Origin: Promethearchaeota archaeon
Lineage (GTDB): Archaea; Asgardarchaeota; Lokiarchaeia; Sigyniarchaeales; SOKP01
Length of the DNA: 64,000 nt
Direction: 5' to 3'
NCBI GenBank assembly: GCA_016840165.1
Contig: JAEOSU010000018.1
Location: forward strand, 28,902 to 92,901
A model generated the notes under the pieces. It worked only from the letters and a program-made list of their open reading frames with translations. It had not been told where the DNA came from and made no database searches. How positions within the stretch are numbered: the first letter of the stretch is position 1; every line of letters begins with the position of its first letter. Shown here piece by piece: positions 1 to 7,684 of the stretch. The translations under genes and the position numbers were made by a program.

Positions 1-2
1 AT

Positions 3-251
3 GATTCTGCAGATTTATATATAGTTATAACTAAAAAAGCGAAGGATTATTGTCTCGGTTTCACTCCGAATTCCCCTCCAATAGATAGATCTTATTGGCT
101 TAAATTAGGAGAAGAGGTATTGAAGGATCTAAAACATAATTCAGAATTTATTGCACAATGGAATTTATTAGTTAAGAAGAAGAAATTAGTTCCTTCAGCA
201 AAACAGTTTTTAATAAAAGTGATTGAATTAGAAAAGAACCATAAGGATTAA
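3..251 (+). CDS. C-terminal end of an unidentified protein (5' truncated)
   Basis: An open frame runs from the left edge to a TAA at 249-251, giving about 82 residues with no start inside the window. The visible part begins DSADLYIVITKKAKDY, continues LGFTPNSPP and ends in a Lys-rich helix. The order ADL-hydrophobics-A-x-x-Y-x-LGF-x-P loosely recalls the last part of periplasmic-binding-protein-like domains in ModE/LysR-type proteins, but this is weak. Its stop overlaps the stop of the convergent gene at 248 by four bases. The protein is incomplete, so no function is claimed. Confidence 0.5.
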   Translation, partial: DSADLYIVITKKAKDYCLGFTPNSPPIDRSYWLKLGEEVLKDLKHNSEFIAQWNLLVKKKKLVPSAKQFLIKVIELEKNHKD

Positions 252-1882
252 AGCATATTTTCATGGAAAGAAAATGCAAGACATACCCAAAAGAGCATTC
301 TTAGTTCGACTTTAAACGCCAATGGGTCATTGCTCCAATGAAAAGCGCTATTTGAATAACTATCATCGAAAAATCTATTATTTCTTTTAATAAATGCAAT
401 TAATATTCTACTTAGATCCTCATTTGATTGGTCTAATTCTATTAAGTCTAATACTAAAAGAGCTCTTGCAGTATCCGTCAAGTTATTATTAATTGATCCA
501 TTTTGCTTCAGCGCTTTTGTTAATTCTGAGTAATATGTTTGTTTTAATCTTGTTACATCTCTGGTTTCTTCGATTAACTTAATAGACGCTAAATGGCACA
601 TCATATCTAAAGGAACATTCGTGTCTGAAAATGTAGTTACATCTAAAGACACTAGTTCTTTCAGCAAATCATTCTTATCTGTGATAATATTTCCTCTTTT
701 TTCTAACATTTTTAATGCTACCAGAGCATAGAAGTTTAAAAGTAGCTTCTCTGGGATAAATATAGTAAATTCATTTTCAAGAAACATTTCAATATCAAGT
801 AAATCAATGATATCTGTGCTATTAATAAGATTAAGTTCTGATAATATAGAGAGGCCATAGGCATTACTTATAGGATTAGGTTTATGATAGATTCCTGAAC
901 TAAAAACGCGAGCATTTATATATGGTTTAAGATATTCTATGAATTGTGAAGGATGAAGGGGAAGATCAAATCCAATCATTTTTGCAATAGCAATTATATA
1001 AAAAAGATTTTCTATATCTAATGACTCAGGATTGTTTTTGATGCAAATAAATAAATTTTCGCGGTTGAACGTTAATTGAGTAATCATTTTTTGCGTCATT
1101 TGAGGAAAATTTCCAAAGTAGTGAGCAAATGTTTTCTCATCCCCACTAAGTTCTATAATGGCACCCTTTAAGTCTTCTAGATCTTTATTTAAATACTCAT
1201 CTTCAGCTTCAACTTCATTTGGATATTGAATAAGATTCAATGCACTTTCCTTAGCTTTTTCCAATTGATCAATGATGTTTTCCTCTGATGATGGAATTTG
1301 TTTTTGCGGTAGTTTATTAAAACTCTCAGAAATAACTGTAATCGTATTTAAGTCTATATAATGATTTATGTGCTGGAGCACGTGGTTAAGGAGTTCCTCA
1401 TCCTCAAATGATATAGGATTATTTATTCTGTATTCAATTAGTTTATCTTTGAATTTAGCGGGGAGTAAATCGAAAAGATCGAGATTATCAACTTTATTTA
1501 CATCAGCTTCGACAACATATTCAATAAGACTGACAAATAAATATCTATTAGCATAGGCTCTTAATTCATTTTCATAAAATTCGTTATAATTAGAATAGGC
1601 TTTGATCCTTTCAGTAAAAGTTTTTTCAACTATAAAATCATTAGGAACTAATTCCTGAATCGGAATTCCAATCGTGTTTAATGCCGAATTAGTTGAGGAT
1701 ATAATATTTTGTATGATTTCCTTTTTCTGATAATCAGTATGTTTTTTTAACTTTGAATATATGGCAATTTTTTTAAATGTCAATAAATCCTTGATATATG
1801 CATGACACTTACCTAAATACTCAATAATTTCTTTTTGATATGTAAGACAAAAATTAGTTATGAAATAATTTATTCGCTCCAT
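248..1882 (-). CDS. Uncharacterised helical protein, possible alpha/alpha-toroid
   Basis: I do not recognise a family for this 544-residue protein. It has no signal peptide, membrane segment or cysteine cluster, so it is probably cytosolic. The N-terminal 200 residues are helical and charged (K/E/N-rich). The C-terminal half, about residues 330-530, contains repeated helical pairs of the kind Ala-hydrophobic-Ala-Leu-x-x-Leu (YALVALKMLEK; ARALLVLDLIELD), with a W near the end. That spacing is reminiscent of prenyltransferase/squalene-cyclase-type alpha/alpha toroids, but this is inference only. The ATG at 1880-1882 is preceded on its strand by an AT-rich promoter-like region shared with the divergent methyltransferase gene at 2042. 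Confidence 0.75.
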   Translation of the reverse strand: MERINYFITNFCLTYQKEIIEYLGKCHAYIKDLLTFKKIAIYSKLKKHTDYQKKEIIQNIISSTNSALNTIGIPIQELVPNDFIVEKTFTERIKAYSNYNEFYENELRAYANRYLFVSLIEYVVEADVNKVDNLDLFDLLPAKFKDKLIEYRINNPISFEDEELLNHVLQHINHYIDLNTITVISESFNKLPQKQIPSSEENIIDQLEKAKESALNLIQYPNEVEAEDEYLNKDLEDLKGAIIELSGDEKTFAHYFGNFPQMTQKMITQLTFNRENLFICIKNNPESLDIENLFYIIAIAKMIGFDLPLHPSQFIEYLKPYINARVFSSGIYHKPNPISNAYGLSILSELNLINSTDIIDLLDIEMFLENEFTIFIPEKLLLNFYALVALKMLEKRGNIITDKNDLLKELVSLDVTTFSDTNVPLDMMCHLASIKLIEETRDVTRLKQTYYSELTKALKQNGSINNNLTDTARALLVLDLIELDQSNEDLSRILIAFIKRNNRFFDDSYSNSAFHWSNDPLAFKVELRMLFWVCLAFSFHENML

Positions 1883-2041
1883 GTTTCTCTCTATAATCCT
1901 TATACTTAATTAATAATTAAACAAATTATAAAGGATGAAAAAATATTTAACTTTGTTTAATATATTGAAAGTGATTAAATAATCAAACCTCGGTAAGTAA
2001 AATTGATATATAAATATTAAAAGAAACTTTTGAAAGAATAG

Positions 2042-2785
2042 ATGACTGAATCTTATTATAACTATTTAGCTGAAGATTATAATCATAAAAGAAGAAAATC
2101 TTGGAAGGCTTTGGAGGATTTCCTGCAAGAAATTGGTATAGATAAATTATTTTCTTCAGGTTATTGTCTTGATATCGGTTGCGGGAATGGCCGCAATTTT
2201 CCACTTATCTCTTTAACTTCAAACCACATAATTGGGCTCGATAATTCAATAGAATTATTAAAATTTGCTCAAAAGAATGCCAATAATCAAATTAAAAAAA
2301 ATTTTGAAACGAAACCTCACATCCAATTAATATTATGTTCGCTTGATTTATTACCAATCAGATCAAAAGCTATCAACAGTGCATATGTTATTGCCGTAAT
2401 TCATCATATTAAAGGAAGTAAAAATAGAAAATTGATTATGCAACAAATCTATAATTTTCTAAAGGATAAGGGATGGGTCATTCTATCTGTATGGCGTAAG
2501 TTTCAAAAAAAATATAGATGGTTTTTCTTTAAAGATTTGATGAAGAGAGCACTGATACCTAATTATTCAAAGGTTCAGACTAAAAAAGGTTTAGAAGAGT
2601 TCGGGGATAAAATCGTTCCTTGGACTTTAAGTAAAGAAGGAAAAATATATCACCGATTTTATCATTTTTTCTCTCATAAAGAAGCTAAAAAATTAATAGA
2701 TGACTTTAAAATTGAGGTAATTACTAAATTAGGGGGTCCAGGTAAAAAAGATAACTTTTTCTTCTTCTTGAGAAAAGCAAGTTAG
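2042..2785 (+). CDS. SAM-dependent methyltransferase, Trm9/ALKBH8-like (tRNA wobble uridine candidate)
   Basis: This 247-residue class I methyltransferase has motif I LDIGCGNGR near residue 48, an acidic post-I residue in GLDNS, and an IHHIKG segment at motif IV/V. The C-terminal half carries the hallmarks of the Trm9/ALKBH8 methyltransferase group: a LSVWRKFQ strand, a D-K-I-V-P-W segment, and H-R-F-Y-H-F-F ahead of the last strand. In eukaryotes that group methylates 5-carboxymethyluridine at the tRNA wobble position with Trm112; no Trm112-like zinc protein is visible nearby. A TATA-like run (about 2005-2016) lies some 30 bases upstream of the ATG, which suggests a very short leader. Its stop overlaps that of the convergent next gene by four bases. 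The fold is certain; the substrate is inferred. Confidence 0.8.
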   Translation: MTESYYNYLAEDYNHKRRKSWKALEDFLQEIGIDKLFSSGYCLDIGCGNGRNFPLISLTSNHIIGLDNSIELLKFAQKNANNQIKKNFETKPHIQLILCSLDLLPIRSKAINSAYVIAVIHHIKGSKNRKLIMQQIYNFLKDKGWVILSVWRKFQKKYRWFFFKDLMKRALIPNYSKVQTKKGLEEFGDKIVPWTLSKEGKIYHRFYHFFSHKEAKKLIDDFKIEVITKLGGPGKKDNFFFFLRKAS

Positions 2786-3279
2786 ATAGGATGACAAATT
2801 ATTGAAGCATAAGCTTTCAAGATGTATGGTTTAAAGTTTTCATAATGTTTATCGATAATCGCGGTATGAATATTAATTAATCGTTCAGTAACGTCGCAAT
2901 AAAAAATTCCGTGTATACTTTTCTCGGAGTAGAATCGTTTTCGTATCATTTTTGATCTTTGCCCAAACCAAGTAGTAAATTCATGACTTTGGAGCCATGA
3001 ATTCTCTTTCGAAGTGATAACTAACCCAATGGAATTATAAGTGTTAATTGATGCTTGAATTTCACGTCCATAATAAAAATTTTGTCGTTCTTTTTTCTCC
3101 CAACTAATGTCAATTTTTGCATTAGCTCCCCAAATCTCATCGTAATCATTTTGAGAATGAAGAATTAGATTTCCTTTATTTTGATCCCCATTGAATTCAA
3201 TTTCTTTAAACCATATGGGCATCCTAGTTAGTTGCAAATTCCCTTCAGGTTTTTCATAGACATAATACTTATATTCCAT
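2782..3279 (-). CDS. Hypothetical protein, 165 aa
   Basis: This soluble protein has a mixed alpha/beta look and no motif I recognise. The N-terminal half alternates beta-like segments with charged turns. The C-terminal half has a W-F-G-Q-R-S-K-M-I-R-K-R-F basic segment, then G-I-F-Y-C-D-V-T-E-R and a final helix. There is no signal peptide or membrane segment. The aromatic and basic content could suit nucleic-acid or ligand binding, but no function is inferred. It is convergent with the Trm9-like gene, overlapping its stop, and starts 62 bases from the 3' end of the eL13 gene on the same strand. Confidence 0.7.
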   Translation of the reverse strand: MEYKYYVYEKPEGNLQLTRMPIWFKEIEFNGDQNKGNLILHSQNDYDEIWGANAKIDISWEKKERQNFYYGREIQASINTYNSIGLVITSKENSWLQSHEFTTWFGQRSKMIRKRFYSEKSIHGIFYCDVTERLINIHTAIIDKHYENFKPYILKAYASIICHPI

Positions 3280-3341
3280 TATAATTTTCTCTTGAAGTGA
3301 TTTCCGTACTGTAAAGATAATAATGATTTTAAAAAATATCT

Positions 3342-3935
3342 TTATTTCTTGACTAATTCCTTACCTTCTTCAATCCAGCTTTTGATTCTTTCTTCTGAGC
3401 ATCCTTTAATTAACTGTCCAAGTTCGCTAGGATCTTCCAATAATAAGTCTTCAACAGAACTTACTCCTAACTCTACAAATTTCTTTTCAGTCGTGGGACC
3501 TAAACCAGAAAGCTTAGTAAGAGGCAATCTATCCTTTGGAATAGCTTTAGCTTCTAATTTTACTTTTTTAGGTTCTTTTTGAATAGGAGTTGGTTTTTCA
3601 ACAGCTTTAGCTTTCTTTGGTACTTTAACTTTCTTTTCTTTTATAGTTGGTTTTTCTTTCTTAGGTTTGAATTCCGCTCTCCGTTTTTCTTTAGGTTGAA
3701 ATGGTTTCCGTTTCTTAGATGTAGTCTTAGTGATTTTTATATTCTTTAAAGCTTCAATATTCACTTTATAACTTGATTTTCTTGAAAAGTCAATAGGAAC
3801 ATTTAGGTTCTTAAGCTCTTGAACTGATTTTCCAGATTCTTTTATTTCTGACAGAGAAAAACCCCTTCCTTTTCTTAGATTTACATTTCTCGAAGGTGAG
3901 ATTACAGTTGCGCTCACTTCTTTATTAACTTGCAT
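3342..3935 (-). CDS. Ribosomal protein eL13 with C-terminal helix-hairpin-helix domain
   Basis: Residues about 14-62 match the eL13 core: a basic N-terminus, R-K-G-R-G-F-S-L-S-E-I-K, then a segment near L-N-V-P-I-D-F-S-R-K-S and a closing E-A-L-K-N-I. eL13 is a large-subunit ribosomal protein shared by eukaryotes and some archaea. A Lys/Pro-rich linker (about 65-125) leads to an appended domain (about 135-197) reading L-T-K-L-S-G-L-G-P-T-T-E-K-K-F, with D-L-L further on, a helix-hairpin-helix of the sort found in DNA- or RNA-binding proteins. At 197 residues it is close to eukaryotic eL13 in length, but the tail is different. The ATG at 3933-3935 is the only start that keeps the basic N-terminus. 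Confidence 0.85.
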   Translation of the reverse strand: MQVNKEVSATVISPSRNVNLRKGRGFSLSEIKESGKSVQELKNLNVPIDFSRKSSYKVNIEALKNIKITKTTSKKRKPFQPKEKRRAEFKPKKEKPTIKEKKVKVPKKAKAVEKPTPIQKEPKKVKLEAKAIPKDRLPLTKLSGLGPTTEKKFVELGVSSVEDLLLEDPSELGQLIKGCSEERIKSWIEEGKELVKK

Positions 3936-4065
3936 ACTAACTCTACCACTTTTTTAGTAATAATGTAGTTAAGATAAATAATGAGACTTTTTATTTTTTT
4001 CTATTCGGGAGCTAAGCAAATACATGTTATTTCAAACTGACGAATTCGATGAGAAAATAATGGGT

Positions 4066-4707
4066 TCAAATTTGAATGATATCTAATTGGATCAATTTAT
4101 TTAACGATTCATAAATTTCTTGCTGGGTCTTTCCAAAGGATCTGGAAATTTCGAGGGGCGAGGTCTTGCCATCACATTTCACAGCAATCTGAAATTCGGC
4201 ATCATTAATCATACCCATTGATACAATTTTCTTTAAAACACTCACGTTTATTAGCAATTTGGGAAAAACCTCAGCAATGGTCCCACCATGAGTTAAATTT
4301 TCGATATCGGTAATAATGGTTTGAAATCTGCTTTTTTCCGTAGTGTCTCTAAAGAATTCGATATCCGATTTATGCTTTTTCCAGAATCTATTAGCAATTT
4401 TGCGTATTACGTCAATTAAACGGTCAGAATTATCATCAGCATCAGAAATAGAACAAAACAAAACCCGTGATAATGGATGATAAAAAATGACAATTGTAGA
4501 GTTTTCAGATTCGACGGTTCGCATTAATTCATTTTTTTTTTCCCCTTTCACCATTGCATCTTGAATATTGTCAATAATTCGGTTAATTTCCTTGAAAAAT
4601 CCAGTTATAATATCATTATTAATTTTTCCTTCTTGAAAATCTTTAAAAGAAGCTTCTAAAATGGATATGCCGTTATCCCCGTCAATTAAATAAATTTTAT
4701 AGATCAA
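4066..4707 (-). CDS. Longin/roadblock-like protein with C-terminal winged helix
   Basis: The first ~130 residues read like the longin/roadblock group so common in Asgard genomes: a first strand IYKIYLIDGDNGISILE, a helix with GFFKEINRIIDNIQ, a strand STIVIFYHPLSRVLFCSISD, and a long amphipathic helix. The last ~50 residues (E-F-Q-I-A-V-K-C-D-G-K-T-S to the end) look like a small winged helix with an L-E-I-S-R-S-F-G helix-turn. In eukaryotes such domains act as platforms for small GTPases and trafficking complexes. Five GTPase genes lie downstream in the window, but no direct link is shown. There is no membrane segment. Confidence 0.65.
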   Translation of the reverse strand: MIYKIYLIDGDNGISILEASFKDFQEGKINNDIITGFFKEINRIIDNIQDAMVKGEKKNELMRTVESENSTIVIFYHPLSRVLFCSISDADDNSDRLIDVIRKIANRFWKKHKSDIEFFRDTTEKSRFQTIITDIENLTHGGTIAEVFPKLLINVSVLKKIVSMGMINDAEFQIAVKCDGKTSPLEISRSFGKTQQEIYESLNKLIQLDIIQI

Positions 4708-4856
4708 TTTCCCTAAAAATTAAAATCATTCACTTACCACTATAATAAAATTACCTTCTTAAGAATGTTTTTTTATTATATCGATTAACACTTAAAAATA
4801 AAAGTGGGAAATGTTATGACTAGTACAAATATTTTATTATTTCTTATTGGAAAAAA

Positions 4857-6113
4857 ATGTCAAGAAAAAACTTCTCTATTATATTCTTTATCATTTTCAG
4901 TTCTCTAATTACTTCGTATTTATTGCCTCAACAAGTAATTCTAAATGAGATGGGTTATATTAACACCAGTAGTGTATCAGATACTTTACCAAGTAAATAC
5001 CAAATTAAGCAAAGCGTTACCTATTCGGTTGAAATCAACTTTTCAGTAACACAATTGAGTTCATTTGCTGATTATTACTTTAAATTACCACGATTAAATG
5101 ATCGACAACCAAATTCTCCATATACGCCAATGTGTCCTCCTTATCAAGAGAGTGAACTTCTCTATCATAACATTTCTGGTAATCTTCCAAGTCAGACCAT
5201 ATTAAATCATACTGATAGATTTAACAACGTTTATGATTCATATAATACAACCCTAAATTTTGCCAATCCTGAAATCAAACTAAGCTCAAAATATTTAATT
5301 ACTCTCAACGAAATCGCATTTGATAATATTCTACCCTCAGAGATAGGATCCTATAATACTTCTGATGATATTTTTGAGCTTTACTGTAATCAATCAGTAG
5401 AATTTTACAGGACAGATGATCCTAACTTGATAAGTTTATCAAACAACATAGTTAGTCCTTCTGATAGTCCAATCATCAAAGCTCAGAAAATTATGAATTG
5501 GATCTGTGATAATATCGAATATAACAATAGTTTTGATGGAGAAATTGGAGCATCTAGTGCATATGGTAATTTGACAGGAGATTGCTCAGAATATTCTAGC
5601 TTAATGATTACACTTCTTCGGATTCAAGGTATCCCTGCTCGTAAAGTCACTGGTATCTGTTTCTCGAAAATGTCTAACTTTAAACCTGAAATTGGAGATA
5701 CATTTACATTTTATATGAGAGATGGAGAAACCCCTACATTATTAGGACATGCATGGGTCGAATACTATGTTCCCGATATTGGATGGATTGCTTGCGATCC
5801 TACATGGAATCAAGTTACTAACTCTTATTTTAACAGAATAGATTATTTACGCTTAAATTATAATATTGGTGAATGGTTCTTTGTCCCTCCTGATGAGTAT
5901 TTTAGTGAATTCCCAGTACCTTATTTTTTTGCTACTGGACCTGGAGCATATTCTAATACCTATGACTTCCAAATAAAAGTAACAGTTCTCGATACAAATT
6001 ACCTTACAATAGATCCACTGCTTTTGATCATAGTTTTCTCTGTAATTGCTGTAGTTATAGCTTTAATTGTCATAATGCTATATATCAGAAAAAAGAAAAA
6101 AACAAAATACTAA
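4857..6113 (+). CDS. Membrane-anchored transglutaminase-like cysteine protein (surface)
   Basis: The 418-residue protein starts with a signal/anchor helix (residues 6-24). It has an extracellular part rich in Asn, Ser and Tyr with many N-x-S/T sites, and ends with a membrane helix (about 383-406) followed by a basic tail RKKKKTKY. The transglutaminase-like core has the classic triad: C243 in GDCSEYSS, H298 in LLGHAWVEYY, and D314 in IACDPTW. Archaeal members are thought to be peptidases or protein cross-linkers; the substrate here is unknown. The topology puts the catalytic domain outside the cell. It is the only + strand gene between 2.8 and 10.6 kb, so it is probably transcribed alone. Confidence 0.85.
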   Translation: MSRKNFSIIFFIIFSSLITSYLLPQQVILNEMGYINTSSVSDTLPSKYQIKQSVTYSVEINFSVTQLSSFADYYFKLPRLNDRQPNSPYTPMCPPYQESELLYHNISGNLPSQTILNHTDRFNNVYDSYNTTLNFANPEIKLSSKYLITLNEIAFDNILPSEIGSYNTSDDIFELYCNQSVEFYRTDDPNLISLSNNIVSPSDSPIIKAQKIMNWICDNIEYNNSFDGEIGASSAYGNLTGDCSEYSSLMITLLRIQGIPARKVTGICFSKMSNFKPEIGDTFTFYMRDGETPTLLGHAWVEYYVPDIGWIACDPTWNQVTNSYFNRIDYLRLNYNIGEWFFVPPDEYFSEFPVPYFFATGPGAYSNTYDFQIKVTVLDTNYLTIDPLLLIIVFSVIAVVIALIVIMLYIRKKKKTKY

Positions 6114-6130
6114 GGATAATGTGCATCAAC

Positions 6131-7543
6131 TTAGATATAAGTTTTAATTAACTCTCTTAAATTTTTTGTGAGATTTGGTAGTGACTTTTCAATTTTTTCT
6201 ACTCTTAATGCTTTTTCCATGAATAATAATAAATATAGATTATAATTATCTACATTTATTTTTTGAAATACAATTTTTTTAGATTGTTCCGAAATACCGG
6301 AAGTAACAATAAAATCTTTCTTTAATATCTTAAACTCTTTAAATGTCTTATATAAAGTCGTAAAGTGTGGTGCTGAGATTTCAAAAACCTTGTTAGCAAT
6401 ATCAGATTTTGAATAATTCGATAAGATGATACCATTTTCATTTAAGAGAAGAATCGCATCAGAATTAACCTTGTCAGAAAACAAACGTAATTGGTTCCGG
6501 AATAATTCACGATTAGGGCTTAGTCGTGAAAGTCCAAATGAATAAGCGGAAATAAGGCTCCAATGATCAAAAATCGATGTTTGAAAGATTTTTATGAAAA
6601 AGGTATGAGAACTTTTGCCTATCTCATTGGTTATATATTCAATATTTTTTTTGATCTCTCTTGATTTCTTTAGATCTGGATCAAACTTATTGATACATAC
6701 TACTATAGGCGGAAACTCATCTAAATTTTTAAGGGAATTGAGAATGTTCTGAAATAATGAAACCGATTCTTTAATTCTTTCAGTATCTTGGACGTCAATA
6801 AAATAAAACAATAAATCCACATTATACAAATAGACTTTTCCTTGTTCAAGAAACTTTTCTCGATATTTTTTTTGCCCCCCTAAATCCCATATAGATATTT
6901 GGGAGTTTTGTTCCTCAAATAATTTCTCCTCTGTTCTTGAAACTCCCTTTGTGGGTAAAGTTTTTATAATTTCAGAGTATCTCTTCTTTACCGCAAGTAA
7001 GAAACTTGTCTTTCCAGCTCTATCCAAGCCTGTAAATAAAATTTTTAATTGTCTTTTTATCGAAAAAGGATCTTTCAGTTCATTGGTAAACTCAAGTAAA
7101 TCTTTTTTAAGTTGATTCATAATAGCTTTATTCTCCTCTAATGTATTTCGAGCTAATATTTTTGTAGCAGTATTATCGATGATGACCCGCAAATATTTCA
7201 TGTTTTCATAAAAAAATATTTTATTTGTCTCTTCAATTAAAATGGTGATAGTTGCTGCTTTTGCGTTTCCTCTAGCTGCTTTATCAGGGATAAGAAAAAA
7301 ATATGTTAATCCATTTAATTTTAAATCGGGAAAAGGTAAGATTCCGAAATAATTAATTCCTTCTATAGTTGTACCGTTTTGATAAACAGAATCGCCCATA
7401 AGTAGACTTATAGTTTTCATAGCGACTAATAATCGCGCTGACTCATCTAAGTCTTCTGGCCAATAGATTATAGGAGTAGGTCCGTCATCATCAAAAAGGC
7501 TATATACAATTGACTTAATTATCTCTCTTTTCATTTCCGTCAT
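6131..7543 (-). CDS. Rag/Gtr-like GTPase with extra N-terminal module and C-terminal roadblock-like domain
   Basis: This 470-residue protein has three parts. Residues 1-130 form a module with D-D-G-P-T-P, a G-I-L-P-F-P-D-L-K-L-N-G segment, and F-F-Y-E-N. The G domain (about 166-330) shows G1 GLDRAGKTS (172-180), a switch threonine in P-T-K-G, G3 WDLGGQ (219-224), G4 NKFD (275-278) and TSIFD (322-326), which matches the TSIWD of RagA. The remainder (about 345-465) begins F-S-D-K-V-N-S-D-A-I-L-L-L-N and fits the roadblock-type C-domain of Rag GTPases. Rag proteins control nutrient signalling on membranes in eukaryotes; the role here is unknown. No lipidation motif is seen. It is the sister of the gene at 16265. 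Confidence 0.85.
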   Translation of the reverse strand: MTEMKREIIKSIVYSLFDDDGPTPIIYWPEDLDESARLLVAMKTISLLMGDSVYQNGTTIEGINYFGILPFPDLKLNGLTYFFLIPDKAARGNAKAATITILIEETNKIFFYENMKYLRVIIDNTATKILARNTLEENKAIMNQLKKDLLEFTNELKDPFSIKRQLKILFTGLDRAGKTSFLLAVKKRYSEIIKTLPTKGVSRTEEKLFEEQNSQISIWDLGGQKKYREKFLEQGKVYLYNVDLLFYFIDVQDTERIKESVSLFQNILNSLKNLDEFPPIVVCINKFDPDLKKSREIKKNIEYITNEIGKSSHTFFIKIFQTSIFDHWSLISAYSFGLSRLSPNRELFRNQLRLFSDKVNSDAILLLNENGIILSNYSKSDIANKVFEISAPHFTTLYKTFKEFKILKKDFIVTSGISEQSKKIVFQKINVDNYNLYLLLFMEKALRVEKIEKSLPNLTKNLRELIKTYI

Positions 7544-7619
7544 TATATAATACTTTTTAACACAGTATCTTAAAATAGATTTTAATCGAGGTAATAATCC
7601 GAAATATCGATTTTTGTAG

Positions 7620-7644
7620 ATATTAAAATACGATATTTTAATAT
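7620..7644. repeat. AT-rich perfect inverted repeat
   Basis: The 10-base arm atattaaaat (7620-7629) is repeated inverted at 7635-7644 around the 5-base loop acgat. It lies about 76 bases upstream of the Rag-like gene start at 7543 and about 40 bases past the stop of the NrdD-like gene, both on the minus strand. It could be a regulator site for the GTPase gene or part of the terminator of the gene before it. In such AT-rich DNA a chance palindrome is also possible. Confidence 0.35.
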
Positions 7645-7684
7645 ATCAATAAACTAAGTGTTAATAAATTTAATGAGAAAGAAA

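Noticed and set aside
1983..2204. Antisense open frame over the Trm9-like gene
   Set aside because: It has no ribosome site or family look, and it lies opposite the catalytic motif I of a well-supported methyltransferase.
4053..4075. tRNA-like TpsiC segment (gggttcaaat)
   Set aside because: The flanking 70 bases do not form an acceptor or anticodon stem, and the segment runs into the end of the longin-like gene.
7544..7684. Missing glycyl-radical domain of NrdD encoded in another frame
   Set aside because: Only 141 non-coding bases follow the stop, with no Cys-x2-Cys or R-x-x-G-Y codons in any frame that I could see.
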